Positions 14,930 through 24,180 are shown, counted from the first letter of the stretch. The stretch: DNA of 33,344 nt from CAJBIL01 sp044359525 (GCA_044359525.1 JBIKLY010000028.1:1-33344); one strand, 5' to 3'. Translations and numbers: made by a program. Notes: a model not told the origin generated them from the sequence alone.

Positions 14930-17900
14930 CTTCTAAGCCGCCTACATGGCGGCGAACCCGGGCGTTTTCCTGCTTCCGGCCGGCGCAACCTTCTAAGCCG
15001 CCTACATGGCGGCGAACAGTTCGATCAGCCGGTCGATACCGTGCGGCATCTTCTAAGCCGCCTACATGGCGGCGAACAGCCAGCACTCCTTGGTGCTTGC
15101 GAATGCCTCCTTCTAAGCCGCCTACATGGCGGCGAACGAAAGACAACAAATGAACCACGAACTTATGCCCTTCTAAGCCGCCTACATGGCGGCGAACCGG
15201 CACGGGTGTAACTCAACTTGATCGGCTCGCTTCTAAGCCGCCTACATGGCGGCGAACCCCTTGATCTGCGCAGCGTAAGCATCCGAACACTTCTAAGCCG
15301 CCTACATGGCGGCGAACGCAACCAGGGCGTGTTCCTGGAGTCGCGTCAACTTCTAAGCCGCCTACATGGCGGCGAACAATCAGGCGGATACGCTCGTTTT
15401 TCAGGGTGTCTTCTAAGCCGCCTACATGGCGGCGAACTTCGGGAAGATCTGCGCGAAGTATCCGGACAACTTCTAAGCCGCCTACATGGCGGCGAACGCC
15501 GGCATGGCTTCGGCCACTTTCTTTGCCGTCTTCTAAGCCGCCTACATGGCGGCGAACCCGGAGGTTAGCGGGCGCTCTGCGTGGTATGTCTTCTAAGCCG
15601 CCTACATGGCGGCGAACGTAACGCTCGCGGTTTCTTACCTCCAGCGCACCTTCTAAGCCGCCTACATGGCGGCGAACATGGCGGGTCGGTTATCAGCGCA
15701 TCCACCTTTCTTCTAAGCCGCCTACATGGCGGCGAACCGCGACTGGGTACCAGCAATGCGGTGGCGATTCTTCTAAGCCGCCTACATGGCGGCGAACCGG
15801 TGCTGGTCTGGATGAGCGCCAAAAACGGCCTTCTAAGCCGCCTACATGGCGGCGAACGTTCTGGTCGAACAGCTGCAGCATGCCAACGTCTTCTAAGCCG
15901 CCTACATGGCGGCGAACGCAGCAGCAGAGCGCGAGGCATGCGCGAAAGTCTTCTAAGCCGCCTACATGGCGGCGAACGTGTTATCACGCCGACAGATGTG
16001 GTTTTTTGCCTTCTAAGCCGCCTACATGGCGGCGAACGCTATTCCGGGCGCGTGGTTGATTTTACCGGCCTTCTAAGCCGCCTACATGGCGGCGAACCGA
16101 TTGCCTGCATTTGCTGGGCGTTTGACGATCTTCTAAGCCGCCTACATGGCGGCGAACTGACCAGCGTTCGCCGAGCGCTCGCCCGCGCTCTTCTAAGCCG
16201 CCTACATGGCGGCGAACATGCCGAATGCCTTGCACAGCTTGTCCATGCTCTTCTAAGCCGCCTACATGGCGGCGAACATGTACGGCGGTATGATGCTTGG
16301 CGCCATGCACTTCTAAGCCGCCTACATGGCGGCGAACAAAAAACGCCGAATTGGCCGCTTCGGAATCCGCTTCTAAGCCGCCTACATGGCGGCGAACCTT
16401 CCGGTGTTGCGCAGGTAGGCCCACTGCTCCTTCTAAGCCGCCTACATGGCGGCGAACAACTTCAGATGGCACGACTTGCGCCACACTTGCTTCTAAGCCG
16501 CCTACATGGCGGCGAACCAGATCAGCGTCTTTCGGCCCCTTCTGCGCGTCTTCTAAGCCGCCTACATGGCGGCGAACGTGCAAGAGACTTACCGCATGAC
16601 GAAGTTAACCTTCTAAGCCGCCTACATGGCGGCGAACCAACCGGGGCGCTCGCGACCTTGAAGAGATTGCTTCTAAGCCGCCTACATGGCGGCGAACAAA
16701 GCAAATTACATCGTCGCGCTGGCTGTGCTCTTCTAAGCCGCCTACATGGCGGCGAACTGTGCAAACGTCCTCATACGGCACGCTGCGAACTTCTAAGCCG
16801 CCTACATGGCGGCGAACAATTCCGGCACCGCGCAGGTACTTCAAATGAACTTCTAAGCCGCCTACATGGCGGCGAACTGCCTTTATCGACGAATGCCGCG
16901 CCGCCTTCGCTTCTAAGCCGCCTACATGGCGGCGAACTGACTGGCAGGCCGGCCGTTGGTTCGATGGTCCTTCTAAGCCGCCTACATGGCGGCGAACGGC
17001 GTGGTGCCAGACAGCACATTGCCAACTACCTTCTAAGCCGCCTACATGGCGGCGAACGAAATCAAAGCTTGCACCTATCACGGCGTATTCTTCTAAGCCG
17101 CCTACATGGCGGCGAACAACCATCGCCAGCCCCCGATCTGTCGATCAGCCTTCTAAGCCGCCTACATGGCGGCGAACTGCATTTTTGGCGGACGTTGAGG
17201 CGCCGCGCTCTTCTAAGCCGCCTACATGGCGGCGAACTTGATCACCGTGTTCGAAACCAATGTGCCAGTCTTCTAAGCCGCCTACATGGCGGCGAACCTG
17301 CGCACCAACCACCCCGGCGATATGTGGATCTTCTAAGCCGCCTACATGGCGGCGAACCCAAAGTTGAACCGCTGCCAGATACCGAGCGGCTTCTAAGCCG
17401 CCTACATGGCGGCGAACCGTGCGTGATCATGCCGGCCGCCGGTGATATTCTTCTAAGCCGCCTACATGGCGGCGAACCCGCGCAGCAATTGCGCGAGCGT
17501 CGGGCCGGACTTCTAAGCCGCCTACATGGCGGCGAACGCCATCAACCACCGTAACCCGACGCTCAACGTCTTCTAAGCCGCCTACATGGCGGCGAACTCG
17601 GCCATTACATAAGCCTCGGCTTTGCTATCCTTCTAAGCCGCCTACATGGCGGCGAACCCATCTCGAAACCCTGCGTCTGCACAACGAATCTTCTAAGCCG
17701 CCTACATGGCGGCGAACATAGTGTCCAGCGTGCCACTGGCCTTCGTGGTCTTCTAAGCCGCCTACATGGCGGCGAACATGGCACGGGCTGCGGCACACAT
17801 GGGCAAGTTCTTCTAAGCCGCCTACATGGCGGCGAACCCTATTTCGGCTTCCGCTCGACGCAAATGTTACTTCTAAGCCGCCTACATGGCGGCGAACAAC

Positions 17901-19338
17901 CGCGTTACGTCCTCACCGCGCAGCCACGCCTTCTAAGCCGCCTACATGGCGGCGAACGGGGTGGGCGGTCTGTCAATGCCGTTGCAATCCTTCTAAGCCG
18001 CCTACATGGCGGCGAACGAATTCGCCTGTCTGAAAATCTCGGAATATCTCTTCTAAGCCGCCTACATGGCGGCGAACGTGGTCAGCACCAGCGAGCACTC
18101 GACGCCTTTCTTCTAAGCCGCCTACATGGCGGCGAACCGACGGAAATCATTTTTCTATTGAGCACGAGGCTTCTAAGCCGCCTACATGGCGGCGAACTCG
18201 CTGGCTGGTTCGGTTTGGCCGGCGCCATCCTTCTAAGCCGCCTACATGGCGGCGAACCTTCATGAGTCCATTCTGAAACCGGTGGGCATCTTCTAAGCCG
18301 CCTACATGGCGGCGAACTCTAGAGGCAGTTCTTCCGTCAATGCACAAGTCTTCTAAGCCGCCTACATGGCGGCGAACTCTTGGTTACATGATGCGGGAGG
18401 GGTTCTGATCTTCTAAGCCGCCTACATGGCGGCGAACTCAATGCGCCGAGGATGATACCGAGCGATTGACTTCTAAGCCGCCTACATGGCGGCGAACGCA
18501 CTGTCAAAGGGCTTGTTGATACCGATACGCTTCTAAGCCGCCTACATGGCGGCGAACGTTCCTGTCCTTCGACAGTCTCGCTTCCTCGTCTTCTAAGCCG
18601 CCTACATGGCGGCGAACATGGCCAGCAACGTAGCGCCGAGCTGGGCGTCCTTCTAAGCCGCCTACATGGCGGCGAACCACGCACGGCGGGCAAGCGCAAC
18701 CGGATCAACCTTCTAAGCCGCCTACATGGCGGCGAACCCCTCCTTACGGGCAATTAACGATGTCATGACCTTCTAAGCCGCCTACATGGCGGCGAACACG
18801 GCGAATGCCTCGGTGCAGATGATGGCGCACTTCTAAGCCGCCTACATGGCGGCGAACCCCGTGAGCGTGACCCGTAGGTTGTCGGTCTTCTTCTAAGCCG
18901 CCTACATGGCGGCGAACCCGGGTACATTCCCCAAACCGGTACGGATTTGCTTCTAAGCCGCCTACATGGCGGCGAACGTCAGGTTGTGCTGCTTCTTCAA
19001 CTTGTTCAGCTTCTAAGCCGCCTACATGGCGGCGAACGTTCATCCATGCTTTTCTCCGTAGTATCCAAACTTCTAAGCCGCCTACATGGCGGCGAACTCG
19101 ACATAGGCGGCGAGCGCCGTGTTGTCCTGGCTTCTAAGCCGCCTACATGGCGGCGAACAGTACGGGCTGAGATTTACCGGGTCGTACCACCTTCTAAGCC
19201 GCCTACATGGCGGCGAACCACGCGTCGCTCAACGTGACCGGTTGCATTCACTTCTAAGCCGCCTACATGGCGGCGAACAGCAGGGGAAACCTTAACCGCT
19301 GGCCGGTTCTCTTCTAAGCCGCCTACATGGCGGCGAAC
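14930..19338 (-). CRISPR. Type I-F CRISPR array, 74 repeats and 73 spacers
   Basis: The repeat is 28 bp and all 74 copies look identical. Read on the - strand it starts GTTCGCCGCC, has loop ATGTA, then GGCGG, and ends CTTAGAAG. The layout matches the type I-F repeat: a 5-bp stem (positions 6-10 with 16-20), a 5-nt loop and an 8-nt 5' handle CUUAGAAG after Cas6f cleavage. The first 70 repeats start every 60 bp from 14930 to 19070; the last four start at 19131, 19191, 19251 and 19311. Spacers are 32 nt except one of 33 nt (19098-19130). Orientation from repeat homology, the adjacent AT-rich leader and cas1 all place the leader on the right, so the newest spacers are near 19300. No spacer duplicates or window self-matches were noticed by eye. 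Confidence 0.98.
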
Positions 19339-19446
19339 TGTCTAAGAAAGACAGATAAATAACAACAAATCAAATTGTTAAAGAATCTCCCCCATGAAAA
19401 CATTCGTTTTGGCGCCAGCCAACAACCTGCTGATTTAATGGCGATT
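19339..19446 (-). promoter_or_regulatory. CRISPR leader
   Basis: This 108-bp segment between the cas1 stop and the first (leader-end) repeat is AT-rich, especially over 19339-19380. It should contain the pre-crRNA promoter and the signals for spacer integration. A 5-bp inverted repeat, TGTCT (19339-19343) and AGACA (19349-19353), touches the leader-repeat junction. The - strand reads TTTCTTAGACA just before the repeat, echoing the CTTAGA of the repeat end. I cannot fix a -35/-10 pair with confidence. Confidence 0.8.
19368..19380 (+). promoter_or_regulatory. IHF binding site in the leader
   Basis: AATCAAATTGTTA matches the IHF consensus WATCAANNNNTTR at every defined position. It begins 30 bp from the leader-repeat junction. 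IHF bending of the leader is known to be needed for type I-E and type I-F spacer integration, so this site probably docks the Cas1-Cas2-3 integrase. Confidence 0.75.
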
Positions 19447-20388
19447 TTATTCGATCACTTTTTGAATGGTCTGAATTGCGCGATCCATGACTTCGACGTT
19501 CATGCAGATTTCGATCAGGGCGTCGCGAAACTCCTGGTCGCGCAGGCACTGTTCGACGCTGATAAAGGCGTGGGGCAATACCACGGCATCCTTGTAAATA
19601 TCGGCGACATCGAACACCAGCGCGCCTCGCCGGGTTTTGCCGTGCATTACCGGGAGCGCGAAGGAGATGCCCAACGCGTTGAGCGCGGTGGCGGCATAGC
19701 CATAGGCGATATAGTTGCCATGGTCGATGTAGCTATTCACCAGGTCTTCGTCGCTGCCGCGACTTTGCTTGCCTTCTTCGCGTTTGAAATCGCCCAGTTC
19801 GAACCCTCTGGCGAGCAGGCGGTAAAGATTGCGCGCCCATTCAGCCTCGACCGCCATCAGGTGGGCGGTGTCCATGGCGGCGCGGATTTTGACGCGATAG
19901 CTTTCTACCAGAGGTTCGGGCAATACGATTTTTCTGTCGCTGAGGTGCGGGTTTTCGCTCCAGGTTTTGGCTGCCAGCTTTAGACGTTCCTGCTGGAAGG
20001 CCTTGGCGGCTTCCAGGCGTTTGCCCTCGTCCAGCCACATGACCATCCAGGCTTGCATGTATTCGGTGGGCCGGTATTCGGAGAGCGGGCTTAGAAAAAC
20101 GTAATCCACCATCGAAAACAGCGGCGAACCGCCGTTGCCGGCGAAGCCGATGATGACGTTCGATTCGGCGAGCTTCCTGGCCGCCGCGTCGGTGATGGAT
20201 GTGCCTTTGCCGAGGAGCAGAAAGGCGGTGTTGCGCTCGGGGATGTTGAAAAACCGTTCGATTTCGCTGTCGGTGTTGGTCAGGTAGACGATGCGGTCGT
20301 CTTTCTGCATGACGCGAACGTGTTCCAGGTAGAACACGTTCGCGCGCTTTGAAAGCAGGATCTGCTTGGGCTTGATTCTAGGCCGCAT
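19447..20388 (-). CDS. cas1: CRISPR integrase Cas1 (type I-F)
   Basis: This 313-aa Cas1 is the integrase that, with the Cas2 part of Cas2-3, inserts new spacers. Candidate metal ligands are Glu181 (LMAVEAEWARNLY), His249 (LPVMHGKTRR), and Asp260 and Asp263 (VFDVADIYKD). The spacing from His to the two Asp (11 and 3) equals that of P. aeruginosa Cas1. The N-terminal beta domain and the GNGGSPLF segment are typical. Start ATG 20388 lies inside the end of cas6f (11-bp overlap, 20378-20388), so the two are translationally coupled. It is the last gene of the effector operon and ends 108 bp from the array. In the standard I-F1 layout cas1 instead leads the operon next to cas2-3. Confidence 0.96.
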   Translation of the reverse strand: MRPRIKPKQILLSKRANVFYLEHVRVMQKDDRIVYLTNTDSEIERFFNIPERNTAFLLLGKGTSITDAAARKLAESNVIIGFAGNGGSPLFSMVDYVFLSPLSEYRPTEYMQAWMVMWLDEGKRLEAAKAFQQERLKLAAKTWSENPHLSDRKIVLPEPLVESYRVKIRAAMDTAHLMAVEAEWARNLYRLLARGFELGDFKREEGKQSRGSDEDLVNSYIDHGNYIAYGYAATALNALGISFALPVMHGKTRRGALVFDVADIYKDAVVLPHAFISVEQCLRDQEFRDALIEICMNVEVMDRAIQTIQKVIE

Positions 20389-20965
20389 GGCGCCGGAATG
20401 TCTCAAGCCGGATATCCGGCAAACAGAAGCGTTTGGTCGGGATGGAAAGCCCGTAGCTGTCCGGTTCGCAATTTTCGCTTTTCTCGCCGTCGTACACGGC
20501 GAAATACAGGCTGAACGCCTGGCCGGTGCTTTTGCTGCCGAGGCGGACGTAGGGCAGCGTGTCGGCGTGGCTGAGGCGGTAGTCGCGGCATTTTTCCAGA
20601 CGCGAACGGGTGCCGGGGATGCGGTAACGGCGGTATTCGATCCACTTGCCGACGTAGTTTTCCGGCACTTCGGCGGGTCTGCCGTAGAGCACGTAGCCAT
20701 GGATGCGCTCGTTGCGTTGCAAGTCGTCCTGAACAAGCCACAGATCGTCGCGGTTGTCGGCGAAGACTCGCGCGACGTGGCCGGGGTGGCGATGTTCGCC
20801 GGTTCTCATGCCCGGCAGTGCCAGCGCGAACTTGCCGGGGTGTGCGCCGAAGATTCCGTGCAGAACTTTGATCAGTCGCGCCATGACCGGCAGCGCAGGA
20901 ATTTGCCCGGCACCGGCACTGGCTGCGCCGCGAATCTCGATGTCGAAATAGGCTTGGGGGGTCAT
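20378..20965 (-). CDS. cas6f: crRNA-processing endoribonuclease Cas6f (Csy4)
   Basis: This 195-aa protein cleaves the pre-crRNA at the base of the repeat stem and stays bound to the 3' hairpin. Conserved active-site positions are visible by comparison with P. aeruginosa Csy4: His36 (KVLHGIF), Ser144/Ser146 in RLGSKSTGQ, and Tyr171 in SYGLS. The Arg-rich segment 111-130 (YRRYRIPGTRSR...) corresponds to the helix that lies in the major groove of the RNA stem. It begins 2 nt after the cas7f stop and overlaps cas1. All parts needed for processing the array next door are present. Confidence 0.95.
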   Translation of the reverse strand: MTPQAYFDIEIRGAASAGAGQIPALPVMARLIKVLHGIFGAHPGKFALALPGMRTGEHRHPGHVARVFADNRDDLWLVQDDLQRNERIHGYVLYGRPAEVPENYVGKWIEYRRYRIPGTRSRLEKCRDYRLSHADTLPYVRLGSKSTGQAFSLYFAVYDGEKSENCEPDSYGLSIPTKRFCLPDIRLETFRRHAA

Positions 20966-20967
20966 GA

Positions 20968-22053
20968 CTATTCCGTTCCTTTTTTTGCTTCCTTCTGATC
21001 GGATTCGCCGTACACGCCGCCGCGATCCAGGGCCGCGATGCAGAACATGCCTTCCGCGCTGTCCGGGTCGATTTGTGCAAGGCGCTTGAGCATGTCGAAG
21101 CTGGAGGCTTTGCCGGCGCGGTAGAACTCCTGCTGGGCGAGCGAGGCGCCGAGCGGTTCGACGGCTATCGGGAAGCCGGTTTCATCGAAAGCCGGATACC
21201 AGGTATCAATGGTGCGGATGGCGTTGAAAATTTTCTGGTCGCGTAGCGCGGCGCGGCCCATCACGCGGGTGTCTTGGACTTCGCTGCGGTCGGCGGGTTC
21301 GGGGTGACCAAGTTTGTAGAGTGGTCGGGCGAAGCCCTTGGGCTTGTTTTCGACGTAGTTCTGGCTGGGGAAGACTTCCACCGCACCCTGAGTCGGCAGG
21401 GTAATGCGGGCGGTGACGGTCAAGCCGTCGAGGCTTTTGCCGCGCATTTGCTTGACGATTTCGTCGGCGACCTTGATTTCGCCTTCGCTGTAGTCTCCAA
21501 AGGTATTCAGCGGCACCGCGCGGGCATCGAAGGTGGCGATGACGCCGTTCTTACCGGTGACTTCGATTCCGATGGCGCGGGCGATGCTGCGGTTGCGCCA
21601 CAGCCAGCGCCCGTTGGCGAGGTTGCGGGCGTAGCGGCGCGCCACTTCGAGGATGCCGGCTGAGGTTTTGGCGCGCTCGACGAAGTCGGTGAAGGTGGCG
21701 CGCATCATCTTGCCTGCGTCCCGGTCGGCAGCGGCGCAGCTATGGAGGCTGTCGGCCATGTCGAGCATGGAGAGGCCGAAGCGGACAATCAGCGCGTCGG
21801 CGTTGGATTCGAGCTTGGCTGATTCGGTGATCTGGATGTTCGAGACGTTGCGGGCGCCGTTGGCGGCGGTTTCTTCGTTGCCCTTGCCGTCGTTGACGTT
21901 CTGGGTGCCGCGTATGCCGTGGCGCATCACCAGTACCGGGTGGTTCTCGAATTGCCCCCCGATTTCGTTGAACATTTCACCGTCGGTGACGACGTGCCCG
22001 CGATTGAAGGCCAGCACGCCAGGAAGTTTTTTCAGAGTGGTCAGAGCAGTCAT
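20968..22053 (-). CDS. cas7f: Cascade backbone Cas7f (Csy3)
   Basis: This 361-aa Csy3 family protein coats the crRNA spacer as the six-copy backbone of the type I-F surveillance complex. Recognisable blocks are GVLAFNRG near the N-terminus, ARRYARNLANGRWLWRNR, VEVFPSQ, and AIRTIDTWYP followed by PIAVEPLGA, each close to the P. aeruginosa protein. The C-terminus RGGVYGESDQKEAKK also fits. I choose ATG 22053 with AAGGAA upstream; a TTG at 22068 is in frame but overlaps the cas5f stop. It lies 11 bp after cas5f and 2 bp before cas6f. Confidence 0.95.
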   Translation of the reverse strand: MTALTTLKKLPGVLAFNRGHVVTDGEMFNEIGGQFENHPVLVMRHGIRGTQNVNDGKGNEETAANGARNVSNIQITESAKLESNADALIVRFGLSMLDMADSLHSCAAADRDAGKMMRATFTDFVERAKTSAGILEVARRYARNLANGRWLWRNRSIARAIGIEVTGKNGVIATFDARAVPLNTFGDYSEGEIKVADEIVKQMRGKSLDGLTVTARITLPTQGAVEVFPSQNYVENKPKGFARPLYKLGHPEPADRSEVQDTRVMGRAALRDQKIFNAIRTIDTWYPAFDETGFPIAVEPLGASLAQQEFYRAGKASSFDMLKRLAQIDPDSAEGMFCIAALDRGGVYGESDQKEAKKGTE

Positions 22054-22064
22054 GATGCTTTCCT

Positions 22065-22859
22065 TCAAGGTTGGGTGGTGACGAGAAAGGTGGAGGCGTC
22101 GGGGTTGGTTGTCTGCCAGATGGGCAGCGGTGCTTCGCGTAGCGTGCGGTATTGCACCATGCCGACCAGCGGTTCGGCATAGGCGTGGGGCAGATCGCCC
22201 CGTACGTTCTTGCGCTGTTGAAACGGGGTGATCGCCCGGTAGCCGAGGGTGGTGGGCAGCAGCCAGGACGGGGCTTCCGGATCGGCGCGGCGGCGTTGTG
22301 GATCGGTGAGGCGCAGCACCACGTCGAGCATGTCGCGCTCGCCTTCCTGCCGGATCATCAAGTCCTGGCGTTCGTGGATGGAATAGCCGTTCTTGATGGA
22401 TTTTGCGGCCTCGTCGAGGTTGCCGAGCAGCACGATCTTGCCGTATTTGACGATGTTGCCGCCGGCCAGCCGCGCGCCGCGCAGGAAACGCGGCAATGTG
22501 TCTTCGAGGTCTAGCCCATCGTCTTCATCGAAGCGGATTACCAGCGAGACGGTGAGGTGGCAACGGGCGGAGGGTTGGGAGGAAAGCGCATAGGGGTTCT
22601 TGGAGGAATAGTCGTCCTTGTCAATGAACGAAGCGGCGCGGAACTGGTGCGGGCGGAAGTCGCCACCCGCCATTTCGCCAAGAAACTGGATGTCGTGATG
22701 AACCACGCCGAAACCCCGGCAGCGCGCCAATCCCAGCGCCAAGGCCAGGGCATGGGAAAAGCCGGCATAGGCGGTGAGCGGCGGCGGGCCGATCATCCAC
22801 CAGGCGGGCTGGGCGTTGGCGTTGTTCACTTCAAAACGGGAAATGACCAGATAGTTCAT
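22065..22859 (-). CDS. cas5f: Cascade subunit Cas5f (Csy2), short form
   Basis: This 264-aa protein resembles Csy2, the Cas5-type subunit that caps the 5' handle of the crRNA together with Csy1. The start NYLVISRFEVNNANAQ matches the Csy2 opening (LVIPNLKVENANA type), followed by the PPPLTAYAGFSHALALAL block. The ending with GYRAITPFQQR is also family-like. It is about 60 residues shorter than P. aeruginosa Csy2 (327 aa as I recall). The start overlaps the cas8f stop by four bases (ATGA). Assignment rests on the N-terminal motif and gene order; the middle is divergent. Confidence 0.88.
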   Translation of the reverse strand: MNYLVISRFEVNNANAQPAWWMIGPPPLTAYAGFSHALALALGLARCRGFGVVHHDIQFLGEMAGGDFRPHQFRAASFIDKDDYSSKNPYALSSQPSARCHLTVSLVIRFDEDDGLDLEDTLPRFLRGARLAGGNIVKYGKIVLLGNLDEAAKSIKNGYSIHERQDLMIRQEGERDMLDVVLRLTDPQRRRADPEAPSWLLPTTLGYRAITPFQQRKNVRGDLPHAYAEPLVGMVQYRTLREAPLPIWQTTNPDASTFLVTTQP

Positions 22860-23962
22860 AGCGTCTCCTCGATGATCATTACCCAGCGGGCGGATTCGTA
22901 TTCGCCGACGCCGATGGTTTGTTCGTCGCCATTAATCTTCACTTTGGTGCCGAGTATCCGGCGGTGCAGCTTTTGCGCGAAGTCGTGCTTCCATGCCGTG
23001 GTGCGTTCACTGGGCACGAGCAGGCCGTGCATCAGGCCATCCACGTCTTCCGCCAGCAACTTTTGTTCGGGTAGGTCGTCGACGGCATTTTCCAGTTGGC
23101 GACGTGCGGTAGCGGCGCGTTCGTCGATGGCTGCGACTACGGCACGGATGAAATCGGCCTCCTTCTTGCGCGCTGCGGCGTCTGAGGGCAGATCATTGCC
23201 CCCGGCGGCCAGCAACTGTTTGCGCCAGCGGATGTAGTCCTTGAGCAGCGCCGCCGGCGGGGTGAGGTCGATGCCCCGATGGTGCAGGGCGTAGGCGGCG
23301 CGGAGATCGTGTTTTTCGGTGGGGGCGTCGAAGAATAGCGGGCGGCTCATTGCCCGGACGTGGCGTCCGACGTTTTGCGGATTGGAACCACCGATGCCGA
23401 GAAAGCCGCGCTGGTGGTAGCGATGGTGTTCCTTACCATCTGTTTGCCGTTTCGCTTCAAGGCGTTCGCTGAGCAAGCTGCTGAATCCGGCTGATTGCAG
23501 TGGGGTGATCGCCATGTCGTCGCCTTGGCCGTTCTGCACGATAATCTGGCGCAGACGTATGCCGACGGTGGCTGTTCCTGTTTCGAAAGGTGTTGAGAGG
23601 ATTTCTTGGGACAGGATTTTGATCGTCTCAATTTCGCCGGAAGTCGCACCCTCGAACAATTCGTCGATATTGCCTGCCAGCGCGGCGGATATTTGGGCAA
23701 GGATGGTTGCGTTGGCGCCGTTGGTGCCGCTGGTGGTGTAATCCGCCGGCACGCTGTCGGTCGTGCCGGCCGCCACATAAGGCAATTCGGCCCGCGCCTC
23801 CGTTCCCATTCGAACACCGCAAGCCGGTGTGTTGCTGTTGACGGTCTTGGCGGAAAAATGCACCAGGCCGTGCATCACTTCGGCATAAACCGCTTCCCCA
23901 AAAGTCTTCCAGGGCTTGCGCTCGGCGGTTTTCCGGTTTCCTGCACTTTTTGCTTTCGCCAT
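22856..23962 (-). CDS. cas8f: Divergent short Cas8f (Csy1), large subunit
   Basis: This 368-aa protein sits in the csy1 position and carries the diagnostic segment IGGSNPQNV (190-198), equivalent to FGGTKPQNI of P. aeruginosa Csy1, plus a C-terminal helical region of similar pattern. It lacks about 65 residues relative to that 434-aa protein, mostly from the N-terminus, and opens with a basic stretch (AKAKSAGNRKTAERK). From memory of the published complex, Lys247 and Asn250 of Csy1 contact the PAM. Here Asn194 replaces the Lys while Asn197 is kept. ATG 23962 has GGAG eight bases upstream. It is the first gene of the effector operon, facing the WYL regulator gene. Confidence 0.83.
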   Translation of the reverse strand: MAKAKSAGNRKTAERKPWKTFGEAVYAEVMHGLVHFSAKTVNSNTPACGVRMGTEARAELPYVAAGTTDSVPADYTTSGTNGANATILAQISAALAGNIDELFEGATSGEIETIKILSQEILSTPFETGTATVGIRLRQIIVQNGQGDDMAITPLQSAGFSSLLSERLEAKRQTDGKEHHRYHQRGFLGIGGSNPQNVGRHVRAMSRPLFFDAPTEKHDLRAAYALHHRGIDLTPPAALLKDYIRWRKQLLAAGGNDLPSDAAARKKEADFIRAVVAAIDERAATARRQLENAVDDLPEQKLLAEDVDGLMHGLLVPSERTTAWKHDFAQKLHRRILGTKVKINGDEQTIGVGEYESARWVMIIEETL

Positions 23963-24180
23963 GAAATTCTCCGTTTGCGTCAGTAGGCTGATCGCAGTTT
24001 GTCAGGTCACCTGTTTGAAGTCAATCCAATATAATGACCATTATGAGTCGTTATTTGCTTCAGTAACGTCAATCGTTGTATATTGAATAATAACTTTGGC
24101 GTAATGTGTTTGAGGTCGAGATGGCAGCAGAGGATCATGTCCGCCGCCAATGGTCATCATCTTGATGAAATGTTTTCAAA
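23963..24180. promoter_or_regulatory. Divergent cas control region with two inverted repeats
   Basis: This AT-rich 218-bp gap separates cas8f (- strand) from the WYL regulator (+ strand). ATAATG-AC-CATTAT at 24031-24044 is a 6-2-6 palindrome overlapping TATAAT (24030-24035) on the + strand and CATAAT on the - strand. TCAAT (24069-24073) and ATTGA (24082-24086) form a second inverted repeat that spans TATATT (24079-24084), an alternative + strand -10 with TTGCTT (24055-24060) 18 bp upstream. The -35 elements are weak, so promoter calls are tentative. Either palindrome could be the operator of the adjacent regulator. Confidence 0.55.

Noticed and set aside
15581..17554. 657-codon open frame with LLSRLHGGE every 20 residues, and similar frames on both strands across the array
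   Set aside because: The repeat-spacer period is 60 bp, a multiple of three, and the repeat has no stop in these frames. It is the CRISPR array read as protein, not a gene.
14930..19338. Spacers copied from this window or repeated within the array
   Set aside because: A reading by eye found no duplicate spacer and no match to the rest of the window; a computed search would be needed to exclude weak matches.
19447..20736. Longer cas1 reading frame of 429 codons
   Set aside because: The first 116 codons lie inside cas6f in another frame and have no Cas1 homology. The family start fits ATG 20388.
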